DNA from: Treponema sp.
Lineage (GTDB): Bacteria > Spirochaetota > Spirochaetia > Treponematales > Treponemataceae
Direction of reading: 5' to 3'
NCBI GenBank assembly: GCA_016290335.1
Contig: JAEETM010000086.1
Location: 1-14,572 of the forward strand
DNA: 14,572 nt
Below are positions 6,122-13,297 of the stretch, piece by piece; position 1 is the first letter of the stretch; every line of letters starts with the position of its first letter. The notes under the pieces were generated by a model. The model was not told the DNA's origin. It saw only the letters and a program-made list of their open reading frames with translations, and did not search any database. The position numbers and the translations under genes are program-made.

Positions 6122-8377
6122 ATGAAAAAAATGAAAAATGGATTGCTAAAGAGTGCAGTTCTTGGAATGGGAATTGTACTTTTACTTTTGGCTGGATGTG
6201 CGAATGAACCAGAAGCAAAGGTGACACAAGAAGAACACAATGCTAAAAGTAATGAATTGATTAAGTTCAATACAAAGGATGCCAAGTATCTGGCTACACA
6301 GTGGACTAAAGCAACACAGGGGAGAGCAGCTAACGATGATGCTCTTGATTCTTTGATTGCACTTGTTCCAGAAACAGATGAAGCTGGAAATCCAGTTACA
6401 GATGATAATGGAGACCTTGTTCTTGAAGAAGTAGATGCAATGGAAGTTCCAAAAGAAGAACTCAAGCTTGCAGACTGGTGTGTTCCTCAGCCGGTACGTG
6501 AAGTTTATACATGTCCGTATTCAGAAGCAGAACCTGAAGCAAAGGGTGTTTATACTGTATTTGCATGCTATATTGACTGGTGGAAGTATACTGATGATAC
6601 TCCTGCACCTGGAATCAGTATGGTTATGTACCTTAAGCCTGATGGAACTGTTATAGATGTTCTTAATATCGATGGTAATGTTAGATACTTCCTTACAACC
6701 TGGATTAAGGAAAATGACGGTGAAGATTATCTCCAGTTTGATGAAAACGGAAACCTCTTTATGCTTGTTCATGACGATGTAAAGGATGAGTTTGTAATTA
6801 TCAGATACAATCCTTGCAGTGATATGATTGATACATACAAGCTTAATCTTGGTACAAAATCAACTGTTGAAATAAGAAACTTTACTGTAACAAAAGACGG
6901 AAAATATGTATTCCTGAACGTAATGGTTAATGGTCTTAAGAATAATGTTTATGTAATGCCTGTAAACTCTGGTGCAGCTCCAAGTGCATTGTATGAGTAT
7001 GAGCCTGAAACAGAACCAACAGAGCCTACATGGGCAGTTTCTACAATTTCATTCAATCCTCTTACAAATAACGTTTACTGGTACGTTGATGAATATAATG
7101 ATCCTCTCCGCAAAACAAGTGGACTTTATGTTGCAAGAAAAACAAGCAGTGGTTATACAAAAGAAGGAGTTAAACGCCATTCTGCAATTGGTTGGTGGGA
7201 TTTTGTTAGTGTTCTGGAAACTAAGGCTTCTGGAAATCTGGATGGTTCAATTCCTAAGCCTGATAATCCTGATTACAAGGCTGTTATTGATTATTTAATG
7301 GATGCTGGTGGTTATGACCGTAGTGTATATCAATTTGATCTTTCTTATTTTAAAGATAAAAAAGATGATAAAGCTCTTACAGTTTCATATTGGAATGAAG
7401 AGGAAGGCAAATTAATAAAAGAAACTAAAGATTTTTCTATAATCTATGAAAGTGCAAAAGATGATGAAGGAAAACCTCTTACCGATGAAGCTCTTTTGAA
7501 GTTTTTAGTAAATACTTCTTATAAGGACGTTTATGGTTATCCTGATTGGTGTTATGTAAATGGTGATCCAACGAATGCTCTTAATACTGATGTCATTTCT
7601 GATTCTAAAAATGCATGGTTAAATCAATGGATAATAGGAACCATTACAGGTGATTTCTTTGTAAATTATTGGTGTGAACCATATAAAGAACCAGATAAAG
7701 ATGTGAAGTCTGGAGCTGGCGGATACAAAGAAGAAGGGTATTCTCTACCATTCAGTGGTGACGGATTATATATCCAGCCTGTATTCCCATTTGATGTTTT
7801 CATTCATAACAAAACAACAGGTAAGTCTTTTGGTAAAGATACTGTGGACGAAACTTATATTAAGAGCAAGCTTTCAAGAAACTATAACGGAATTATTCTT
7901 TCAAATGATGAAGGAACCTGGTTGTTGAACGATGTTTGGAGCAGTAAAACAGAGGATAATGATTATGCATTGATGTTCAAGCTTACAGATGAAAATGGAA
8001 ATTTTGTTTGTACTCAGCCGGATGGACTTGATGAACTTAAGTTTAAACCTCGCTGGTCAAAGGATTATGCACGTGAAGAAACAGACCCTTGGTATAAAAA
8101 GCCATTTGCTGCAAACTCTAAGGGTGTTGCTGCACTTGCACAGGGCGGAAAGACAATCTATTATCATTCAGGAAATGAGACTGTAGATTTACTTAAGAAT
8201 TACAATGGTCCAAAGCTTAGTCTTATCTATTCATTCAACCTTTATGAAGATACACTCGTTTGTAATGGTGTAAAAGAGTTTAACGGTGGTTATGTAATGC
8301 TCAGCATCGATCTTAAAGATTATAAGATTACAAAGCTTCCTTTGGAAAAGAAGGTTGAAAGTATGCTTAGCTTGTAA
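6122..8377 (+). CDS. Large lipoprotein of unknown function, related to the ectodomain of the adjacent histidine kinase
   Basis: This is a 751-residue secreted lipoprotein. Residues 4-22 form a basic then hydrophobic signal sequence ending in the lipobox LAGC (23-26), so C26 would be lipidated. After an acidic, low-complexity linker (27-110) the body is rich in W, Y and D with repeated strand patterns (for example DGKYVFLNVMVNG at 259-271 and NNVYWYVDEY at 316-325), which suggests a beta-propeller or similar all-beta fold. No enzyme motif is recognised. Colinear short matches with the kinase ectodomain are FNP (311-313), SGLY (333-336), NPDYK (382-386), KDDEGKPLT (446-454), KFLVN (460-464) and NGIILSND (589-596). 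The gene stands alone, divergent from the kinase, with its own promoter and Shine-Dalgarno sequence, and is flanked by palindromic repeats. It could be a ligand-binding partner or decoy for the kinase, or simply a paralogue. The lipoprotein call is firm; the function is unknown. Confidence 0.9.
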   Translation: MKKMKNGLLKSAVLGMGIVLLLLAGCANEPEAKVTQEEHNAKSNELIKFNTKDAKYLATQWTKATQGRAANDDALDSLIALVPETDEAGNPVTDDNGDLVLEEVDAMEVPKEELKLADWCVPQPVREVYTCPYSEAEPEAKGVYTVFACYIDWWKYTDDTPAPGISMVMYLKPDGTVIDVLNIDGNVRYFLTTWIKENDGEDYLQFDENGNLFMLVHDDVKDEFVIIRYNPCSDMIDTYKLNLGTKSTVEIRNFTVTKDGKYVFLNVMVNGLKNNVYVMPVNSGAAPSALYEYEPETEPTEPTWAVSTISFNPLTNNVYWYVDEYNDPLRKTSGLYVARKTSSGYTKEGVKRHSAIGWWDFVSVLETKASGNLDGSIPKPDNPDYKAVIDYLMDAGGYDRSVYQFDLSYFKDKKDDKALTVSYWNEEEGKLIKETKDFSIIYESAKDDEGKPLTDEALLKFLVNTSYKDVYGYPDWCYVNGDPTNALNTDVISDSKNAWLNQWIIGTITGDFFVNYWCEPYKEPDKDVKSGAGGYKEEGYSLPFSGDGLYIQPVFPFDVFIHNKTTGKSFGKDTVDETYIKSKLSRNYNGIILSNDEGTWLLNDVWSSKTEDNDYALMFKLTDENGNFVCTQPDGLDELKFKPRWSKDYAREETDPWYKKPFAANSKGVAALAQGGKTIYYHSGNETVDLLKNYNGPKLSLIYSFNLYEDTLVCNGVKEFNGGYVMLSIDLKDYKITKLPLEKKVESMLSL

Positions 8378-8378
8378 G

Positions 8379-8405
8379 ATTCTCCGATCAAGTCGGAGAA
8401 TGACA
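8379..8405 (+). repeat. REP-like palindrome, perfect copy
   Basis: A perfect 9-bp stem (ATTCTCCGA at 8379-8387, TCGGAGAAT at 8393-8401) encloses the loop TCAAG and is followed by the tail GACA. It begins one base after the lipoprotein stop codon. It may also stabilise the mRNA 3' end, but it has no U-tract of its own. Confidence 0.75.
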
Positions 8406-8406
8406 C

Positions 8407-8438
8407 AATGACATTATCGGAAAGTTCCGAATGTCATT
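8407..8438. repeat. Central palindrome of the REP-like cluster
   Basis: AATGACAT (8407-8414) pairs perfectly with ATGTCATT (8431-8438), and TCGGAA (8417-8422) pairs with TTCCGA (8425-8430) around AG, with a 2-nt bulge at 8415-8416. The outer arms coincide with the tails of the two flanking, oppositely oriented REP-like units, so the three together form one compound palindrome. Confidence 0.6.
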
Positions 8439-8459
8439 GTCGGGCTTGACCCGACAAAT
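8432..8459 (-). repeat. REP-like palindrome, inverted copy
   Basis: Read on the minus strand this has the same plan as the copy at 8379: an 8-bp stem (TTGTCGGG at 8437-8444 with CCCGACAA at 8450-8457), loop TCAAG and tail AATGACA. The two copies face each other tail to tail. The stem sequence differs but pairing is kept, which is typical of REP-type elements. Confidence 0.7.
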
Positions 8460-8471
8460 CCTCCTTAATAG

Positions 8472-8506
8472 AAGGCTGTCTGATATTTTCAGGCAGCCTT
8501 TTTTTG
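8472..8506 (+). terminator. Rho-independent terminator
   Basis: An 11-bp stem (AAGGCTGTCTG at 8472-8482, CAGGCAGCCTT at 8490-8500, one G-U pair) with a 7-nt loop is followed by a T-run at 8499-8505. It would end lipoprotein transcription. Its T-run touches the -35 of the next promoter. Confidence 0.85.
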
Positions 8507-8532
8507 TTGTTATTAAACAAATATGGTATAAT
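8504..8532 (+). promoter_or_regulatory. Promoter of the GH43-ttcA operon, predicted leaderless
   Basis: TTGTTG (8504-8509), a 17-bp spacer and a perfect TATAAT (8527-8532) with an extended -10 (TGG immediately upstream). The -10 ends 6 nt before the ATG at 8539, so the expected transcription start coincides with the start codon. No Shine-Dalgarno sequence is present. Confidence 0.7.
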
Positions 8533-8538
8533 GATTGT

Positions 8539-10236
8539 ATGATAAAACTACAGCGAAATCTTTTACAAAAAAAATCTTTCCTTTTCTTTCTTTTTCTTCT
8601 ATTATGTTCTCATTATCTTTTCGCACAGGCAGGTAATAAAATGCAGACAGACAGTATACAGTTAATGCAGACAAAAACATCATCAGCAAACGTAATTTTT
8701 TCTGATTATCCGGACCCGGACATTATCCGCGTGGACGACACCTATTATATGATAAGCACAACAATGTACTTTATGCCGGGTGGCGTAATCCTGCGTTCAT
8801 ATAATCTTGTGGATTGGGAAATTGCTTCTTATATTTACGACCAGCTTGACGGAACTCCTGCGCAGAGGCTCTGGGATAATAAAGGCATTTACAGTCAGGG
8901 AATGTGGGCTGCTTCAATACGACACCACAACGGGCTTTTTTACGTTACCTTTGTTGCAAACGATACTCACCAGACTTATCTTTATACTTCTGAAAAAATT
9001 GATGGCCCCTGGAAAATGTCTAACATAAGCGGATTTTATCACGATATGTCTCTTCTTTTTGATGATGACGGAAGGACTTATATAGTAAGCGGTAATACAA
9101 ATATTCACCTTACAGAAATGGAAACTGATCTTTCAAAACCGAAAAAAGATGGCATAAACAAAATTATCATAAAGGATGAAAGCGATTTTATACTTGGTTA
9201 TGAAGGCGCTCATTTTTACAAGATAAACGGTAAATATTATATTTTCTTTATTCACTGGCCAAAAGGAAAAATGCGTACTGAAGCGTGCTTTGTTTCCGAT
9301 AAGGTTGACGGTCCGTATAAAGGGGCTGATGTTCTTTGTTCAGAACATGGCGGCTGGAACAGTGGAGTAGCGCAGGGCGGAATTGTTCAGGCTGTGGACG
9401 GTAACTGGTACGGAATGCTTTTTCAGGATCACGGTGCTTTGGGACGCATTCCTGTTCTTGTTCCCGTAAAATGGGAAAATGATTTTCCTGTTTTTGGGGA
9501 AGCTGGTAAGGCGCCACTAACAGTCACTGTGCCAGATTCAAAGCCCGATTATAAATACGAGCCGCTTTATTGTAATGATTTTATTGATAAAAATGGAAAG
9601 CTTTGTAAACCGTGGCAATGGAATCATATTCCAGATAAACGGTATTATTCTTTTGAAAATGACGGTAAGGCTTCCGGCGGTAAGTTTACACTAACAACAG
9701 GAAAAGTAGTTCAGAATATCTGTCAGGCAGCTGATACCTTAACTCAAAGAACGTTTACGGAACACTGTCAGGCAGAGGTAACTCTAGATTTTTCAAAATT
9801 AAACGACGGTGATTTTGCAGGACTTTGTGCACTCGAAGGAAATTACGGATTTATTGGAGTTACCAGGGAAGGCGGAAAATATAAGCTTGTAATGGTTGAA
9901 CGTCAGCCGAATGGTAATCTAAAAAATGCAAATGAGCTTTATGCTGGTGTTGTAAAAGATTCTGTTGAACTTGACGATGGAAAAATTACCGGTGGTAAAA
10001 AAGCGTACAAAATCACTTTGAAGGTTGTGTGCGATTTTTCACAGGGAAAGGAAAACGCTCAGTTCTTCTATTATAATCAGCAGACTAAAAAATATGTAAA
10101 GCTTGGAAGCAACAAACGCCTGCAGTATTCGCTTGACCATTTTACAGGCTGCCGTTTTGCATTATTTAATTATGCAACTGTAAAAGAAGGAGGCTGTGCA
10201 AGCTTCAGTGATTTTAAGTACACTGTTTTGGAATAA
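8539..10236 (+). CDS. Secreted glycoside hydrolase family 43 (beta-xylosidase/alpha-L-arabinofuranosidase-like)
   Basis: This is a 565-residue exported enzyme for plant hemicellulose side chains or xylo-oligosaccharides. Residues 1-30 are a signal peptide (basic N-region, FLFFLFLLL core, cleavage near LFAQ-AG). The five-bladed GH43 domain spans about 52-330. Predicted catalytic residues are D59 as base (YPDPDIIRV), D169 as pKa modulator (YHDMSLLFDDDGR) and E222 as acid (GYEGAHFYK). The MWAASIRHHNG motif (122-132) is also typical. Residues 340-565 form a beta-sandwich (DUF1349/beta-xylosidase C-terminal-like) as in larger GH43 enzymes. The open frame extends upstream to an ATG at 8431, but that start lies inside a REP-like repeat and the terminator; the ATG at 8539 begins the signal peptide. 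The frame ends 1 nt before ttcA. The exact substrate cannot be told from sequence. Confidence 0.9.
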   Translation: MIKLQRNLLQKKSFLFFLFLLLCSHYLFAQAGNKMQTDSIQLMQTKTSSANVIFSDYPDPDIIRVDDTYYMISTTMYFMPGGVILRSYNLVDWEIASYIYDQLDGTPAQRLWDNKGIYSQGMWAASIRHHNGLFYVTFVANDTHQTYLYTSEKIDGPWKMSNISGFYHDMSLLFDDDGRTYIVSGNTNIHLTEMETDLSKPKKDGINKIIIKDESDFILGYEGAHFYKINGKYYIFFIHWPKGKMRTEACFVSDKVDGPYKGADVLCSEHGGWNSGVAQGGIVQAVDGNWYGMLFQDHGALGRIPVLVPVKWENDFPVFGEAGKAPLTVTVPDSKPDYKYEPLYCNDFIDKNGKLCKPWQWNHIPDKRYYSFENDGKASGGKFTLTTGKVVQNICQAADTLTQRTFTEHCQAEVTLDFSKLNDGDFAGLCALEGNYGFIGVTREGGKYKLVMVERQPNGNLKNANELYAGVVKDSVELDDGKITGGKKAYKITLKVVCDFSQGKENAQFFYYNQQTKKYVKLGSNKRLQYSLDHFTGCRFALFNYATVKEGGCASFSDFKYTVLE

Positions 10237-10237
10237 G

Positions 10238-10951
10238 ATGAAAAAAGAACCAAAGCTCTCCAGCCTGATTGATAAGGCCGTTTTTGATTATAACCTCATT
10301 CAGCGTGGAGACCGCATTCTTGTAGGTGCAAGCGGCGGTAAGGATTCAACTGCACTGATTGAATATCTTGCTAACCGAAAGCTGCGTCCTGAAAATGCAG
10401 GTGGCGATTTTGAATACAAGGCTTTATTCATAAAAAGTGATTTTGGTCCGGGTTTTCCACCAAACCTCCGTCAGCTTTTTACGGAATGGAATGTACCTTT
10501 TGAACAGCTTGATGTAAATATCCTTGAAAGGGTAAAGCAGGGTGAAAAAATGAACTGCTGGTGGTGCTCAACTCAAAGACGCACAGAGCTTTTAAATTAC
10601 GCAATAAAAAACGGCTACAATAAAATTGCACTTGGTCATCATAAGGATGACATTTTGGAAACGCTCCTGATGAATCTTTTAAATAAGGGTGAGTTTTCGG
10701 CAATGAGCCCGGCCTTCAAGTATGATAAGTATCCAGTTACGATTATAAGACCTTTGTGTTATATTTCTGAAGACCGTATAATTGCTCATGCAAAAGAAAA
10801 AGGTTTTGCGGGCTTTACCTGTACCTGTAACTACCAGGATAACTCAGACCGCAAGCTTGCCCGCCGGAAGCTTGAAGCTTTGACCGACGGCGAACAGTCA
10901 AAAAAAGACCTTTTGTTCCGTGCCCTGAGTTCTAAGTTTACTTTATGTTAG
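10238..10951 (+). CDS. ttcA: TtcA-family tRNA 2-thiocytidine biosynthesis protein (PP-loop ATPase)
   Basis: This cytoplasmic enzyme is predicted to activate C32 of tRNA by adenylation and replace oxygen with sulfur, using a [4Fe-4S] cluster. The 237 residues carry the PP-loop SGGKDS (32-37), the CWWC pair (C107, C110), GHHKDDILET (133-142) and a later CTC (C195, C197), matching the cysteine layout of TtcA. Iron-sulfur PP-loop relatives of unknown substrate look alike, so the substrate assignment is slightly less certain than the family. The ATG at 10238 lies one base after the GH43 stop. An upstream in-frame start at 10196 would sit inside the GH43 gene and add 14 unrelated residues. No strong Shine-Dalgarno sequence is present, so translation probably depends on coupling. 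The 3' end overlaps the convergent pncB by 14 bp. Confidence 0.88.
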   Translation: MKKEPKLSSLIDKAVFDYNLIQRGDRILVGASGGKDSTALIEYLANRKLRPENAGGDFEYKALFIKSDFGPGFPPNLRQLFTEWNVPFEQLDVNILERVKQGEKMNCWWCSTQRRTELLNYAIKNGYNKIALGHHKDDILETLLMNLLNKGEFSAMSPAFKYDKYPVTIIRPLCYISEDRIIAHAKEKGFAGFTCTCNYQDNSDRKLARRKLEALTDGEQSKKDLLFRALSSKFTLC

Positions 10952-12374
10952 CTTCAATAAACATCTTTTTAAGCTGCTTAAGATTTTCGCTCAGCGAAAC
11001 CTTATAAATGTGCGGATTCAAAATCCTCTTGTAAGATTCATCAAAGCATTCAAGCTGTTTTTCCATATTCTTGCGGCTCAAAACTATCTGTTCTTTTTCC
11101 GGCAATAAAGGTGATACAGGCTTTCCGTTTTCAATCCGCTTTTTCAAAAGCTCTTCAACCTTAGCAGGAGTAAATGTAAACTGCTGGTAATCAATAATAG
11201 GATGGAAAAATCTGTATTCAACTCCGGCTTCAATTTTATCATTTTCAAGGCAGATTATATCAGCACTGGCCATTCCGTTTTCATCATAAAGACGCAGAAC
11301 TTTTTTTACACCTGGGTTTGTCATTTTTGAAGGATTATCGGAAAACTTCATTGCAGGTTGAATGCAGCCAGCCTGAGCATTGTAACGGCCGCAAAGCTTG
11401 TACACACCAGTAAATGCTGATTCTGTTCCGCCAGTCACAAGATTTGTTCCAATTCCCCAACTGTCAATCGGGGCTTTGTTTGCAACAAGTGTAGAAATTA
11501 TTTCTTCAGTTAAATCATTTGAAACTGCAATTTTTGCATTTTTAAAACCAGCTGCATCAAGCTCACGTCTTACCTGCCGTGACAGATATTCAATATCGCC
11601 GGAATCAAGACGGACACCAAAGTTATAGCCTTTGTCAGCAAGTGTTTTCCCAGCCTTAATTGCATTTTTAATACCGGAACCTAGTGTATCGTAAGTGTCT
11701 ATTAAAAATACGGAGTTTTCGGGATAAAGCTCTGCATATTTTTCAAAGGCTTCAAGCTCAGAATCAAAAGACATTACCCAGGAATGAGCCATAGTTCCCA
11801 TTACGGGAATGTCATATTTTTTTGCGGCAAGTGTGTTTGAAGTTCCCGCAACGCCACCAATATATGCAGCCCTGGTTGCACTTTCTGCTCCGTCAAAGCC
11901 CTGTGCCCGCCTGAGGCCGAACTCCATAATAGGAGCCTTTTTTGAACAGAGCCACATTCGTACAGTTTTAGTTGCAATCAGGCTCTGGAAATTAATAAGA
12001 TTAAGTACAAGTCCTTCTATAATCTGTGCTTCAATAAGCGGGGCAGAAATCCTTACAAGCGGCTCCTGTGGAAAAACAACAGAGCCTTCATCAATCATAT
12101 AAACATCACCGGTAAAGTGAAAATCTTTCAGATAAGATAAAAAGCCTTCTTCAAAAAGCTTCTGTTCACGTAAGAATGCAATATCATCATCAGAAAAAGA
12201 AAAAGAAAGCAGCTCTGAAAGAAGCGGTTCATTACCGGCCAGAACGGCAAATCCATTGTTAAAAGGATTTTTGCGGTAGAACATATCAAAAACCACACGG
12301 TTATTCATCTGCCGCTTCCAGTACCCCTGTGCCATTGTGAGCTCATAAAAATCTGTAAAAAGTCCACCTGTCAT
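10938..12374 (-). CDS. pncB: Nicotinate phosphoribosyltransferase
   Basis: This enzyme converts nicotinate and PRPP to nicotinate mononucleotide in the NAD salvage (Preiss-Handler) pathway, in the cytoplasm. The 478-residue length fits the longer bacterial class. The visible family motifs are TDFYELTMAQGYW (7-19), EFGLRRAQGFDGA (151-163), GTMAHSWV (193-200) and GVRLDSGD (253-260). H197 corresponds to the histidine that is phosphorylated in characterised members. The start ATG at 12374 follows a good GGAG six bases upstream. The gene lies 3 nt after the SDR gene and is probably transcribed from the promoter at 13209-13237. Its last 14 bp overlap the end of ttcA on the other strand, and no terminator is visible between them. 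Confidence 0.94.
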   Translation of the reverse strand: MTGGLFTDFYELTMAQGYWKRQMNNRVVFDMFYRKNPFNNGFAVLAGNEPLLSELLSFSFSDDDIAFLREQKLFEEGFLSYLKDFHFTGDVYMIDEGSVVFPQEPLVRISAPLIEAQIIEGLVLNLINFQSLIATKTVRMWLCSKKAPIMEFGLRRAQGFDGAESATRAAYIGGVAGTSNTLAAKKYDIPVMGTMAHSWVMSFDSELEAFEKYAELYPENSVFLIDTYDTLGSGIKNAIKAGKTLADKGYNFGVRLDSGDIEYLSRQVRRELDAAGFKNAKIAVSNDLTEEIISTLVANKAPIDSWGIGTNLVTGGTESAFTGVYKLCGRYNAQAGCIQPAMKFSDNPSKMTNPGVKKVLRLYDENGMASADIICLENDKIEAGVEYRFFHPIIDYQQFTFTPAKVEELLKKRIENGKPVSPLLPEKEQIVLSRKNMEKQLECFDESYKRILNPHIYKVSLSENLKQLKKMFIEANIK

Positions 12375-12377
12375 TTA

Positions 12378-13202
12378 TTACTCCGGATTGTGAGGTCTTT
12401 TGTTATACTTGAATGTAAAGCGTGCTCCTGCGTATCGTCCGACAAATCTGCTTGCTGCTGCCTTAAATTTCCATTTAAAAGAATAGATTGCAGTACGTTT
12501 TCCGTTGAACGCTTTTTCCAGACAATGAGCAACAACCTTATCTGCCGGTAAGCCATTTTTTACTTCCGGTCTTGCACCATTGGAAGCAACATTTGCAAAC
12601 TCTGTAGAAACAGGTCCCGGACACAAAGCGCATACTTTAATACCCTTATCCTTAAGCTCAGCAGAAAGCGCCATAGAAAAGCTGAGAACATACGCTTTTG
12701 TTGCACCGTAAACTGCAAAGTTTCCGAGCGGTAAAAAAGAAGCAAGGCTTGCCGTGTTTATGATGATGGAGCCGACCTGTAAAAAAGGAAGCACAACTCC
12801 GGTAATTCCGGTAAGGGTAGTGCAGTTCAAATCAACCATATCCATTTCGCGTGTAACGGAAGTTTCTTCAAAAGGACCATAAGTGCCAAAGCCTGCGTTG
12901 TTTATGAGCATTCCAACAGTAAGTCCATTTCCGCCTGCGTTGTCCGGGTTTTTATGAATCTCGTTTTCGGTAAGAAAAAACTCTTTGAATCGCTGTACGC
13001 CTTCCTTGCCGGAAATGTCCATTGCAACAGGACGTACAAGGTGTTTTTTAATTTCTGAATTGATTCCAAAAGCTGCGCCTTCAAGCTTTTCTGTGCGGCG
13101 TGCAATAATCCATATTTCATCGTAAAGGTCTTTTCTGGCAAGCTGACGGGCAAACTCAACGCCCATTCCGGAGCTTGCACCTGTAATAATTGCTATGTTC
13201 AT
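12378..13202 (-). CDS. Short-chain dehydrogenase/reductase
   Basis: This is an NAD(P)-dependent oxidoreductase of the classical SDR family, 274 residues. The motifs are the cofactor-binding TGASSGMG (7-14), NNAG (101-104), the catalytic serine near S152 and YGATK (Y165, K169), followed by the PGPVSTEF segment (195-202). R35-R36 after strand beta-2 suggest a preference for NADP(H). The substrate is unknown; the C-terminal basic extension (about 240-274) resembles that of SDRs annotated as acting on lipids or acyl chains, but this is weak. I chose the ATG at 13202, which opens with the NIAIITG strand, rather than the in-frame start at 13241, which lies upstream of the -10 box. A TATAAT ends 6 nt before this ATG and there is no Shine-Dalgarno sequence, which implies a leaderless mRNA. 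Confidence 0.9.
   Translation of the reverse strand: MNIAIITGASSGMGVEFARQLARKDLYDEIWIIARRTEKLEGAAFGINSEIKKHLVRPVAMDISGKEGVQRFKEFFLTENEIHKNPDNAGGNGLTVGMLINNAGFGTYGPFEETSVTREMDMVDLNCTTLTGITGVVLPFLQVGSIIINTASLASFLPLGNFAVYGATKAYVLSFSMALSAELKDKGIKVCALCPGPVSTEFANVASNGARPEVKNGLPADKVVAHCLEKAFNGKRTAIYSFKWKFKAAASRFVGRYAGARFTFKYNKRPHNPE
12381..12384 (-). promoter_or_regulatory. Shine-Dalgarno sequence of pncB
   Basis: GGAG on the minus strand lies 6 nt before the pncB ATG and overlaps the last codons of the SDR gene (CCG GAG TAA). It decides the pncB start. Confidence 0.75.
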
Positions 13203-13208
13203 AATTAA

Positions 13209-13237
13209 ATTATAACTCTTATATAAAGCACATTCAA
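13209..13237 (-). promoter_or_regulatory. Promoter of the SDR-pncB operon, predicted leaderless
   Basis: On the minus strand TTGAAT (13232-13237), a 17-bp spacer and a perfect TATAAT (13209-13214). The -10 ends 6 nt before the ATG at 13202, so the transcript is expected to begin at the start codon. Confidence 0.7.
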
Positions 13238-13262
13238 TCATCGGGTATGCTAAACAGCCTTA

Positions 13263-13291
13263 TTGTTGCACCCGTTGTTTTACAGTATAAT
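13263..13291 (+). promoter_or_regulatory. Promoter of the GH3 gene, predicted leaderless
   Basis: TTGTTG (13263-13268), a 17-bp spacer and a perfect TATAAT (13286-13291), ending 6 nt before the ATG at 13298. The -35, spacer length and -10-to-ATG distance equal those of the GH43 promoter. It is back to back with the SDR promoter, the two -35 boxes being 25 bp apart. Confidence 0.7.
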
Positions 13292-13297
13292 CTTACT

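Noticed and set aside
8379..8459. A CRISPR array
   Set aside because: The repeats are palindromic units in opposite orientation with no regular spacers, and no cas genes are present.
8431..8538. An upstream in-frame ATG extending the GH43 protein by 36 residues
   Set aside because: It starts inside a REP-like palindrome and crosses a terminator and the promoter. The ATG at 8539 begins a clear signal peptide.
10196..10237. A longer TtcA start overlapping the GH43 gene
   Set aside because: The added residues come from GH43 coding sequence in another frame and are unlike the family's N-terminus. The ATG at 10238 fits better.
13203..13241. A longer SDR start
   Set aside because: It lies upstream of the -10 box and adds residues before the NIAIITG strand, where the SDR fold normally begins.
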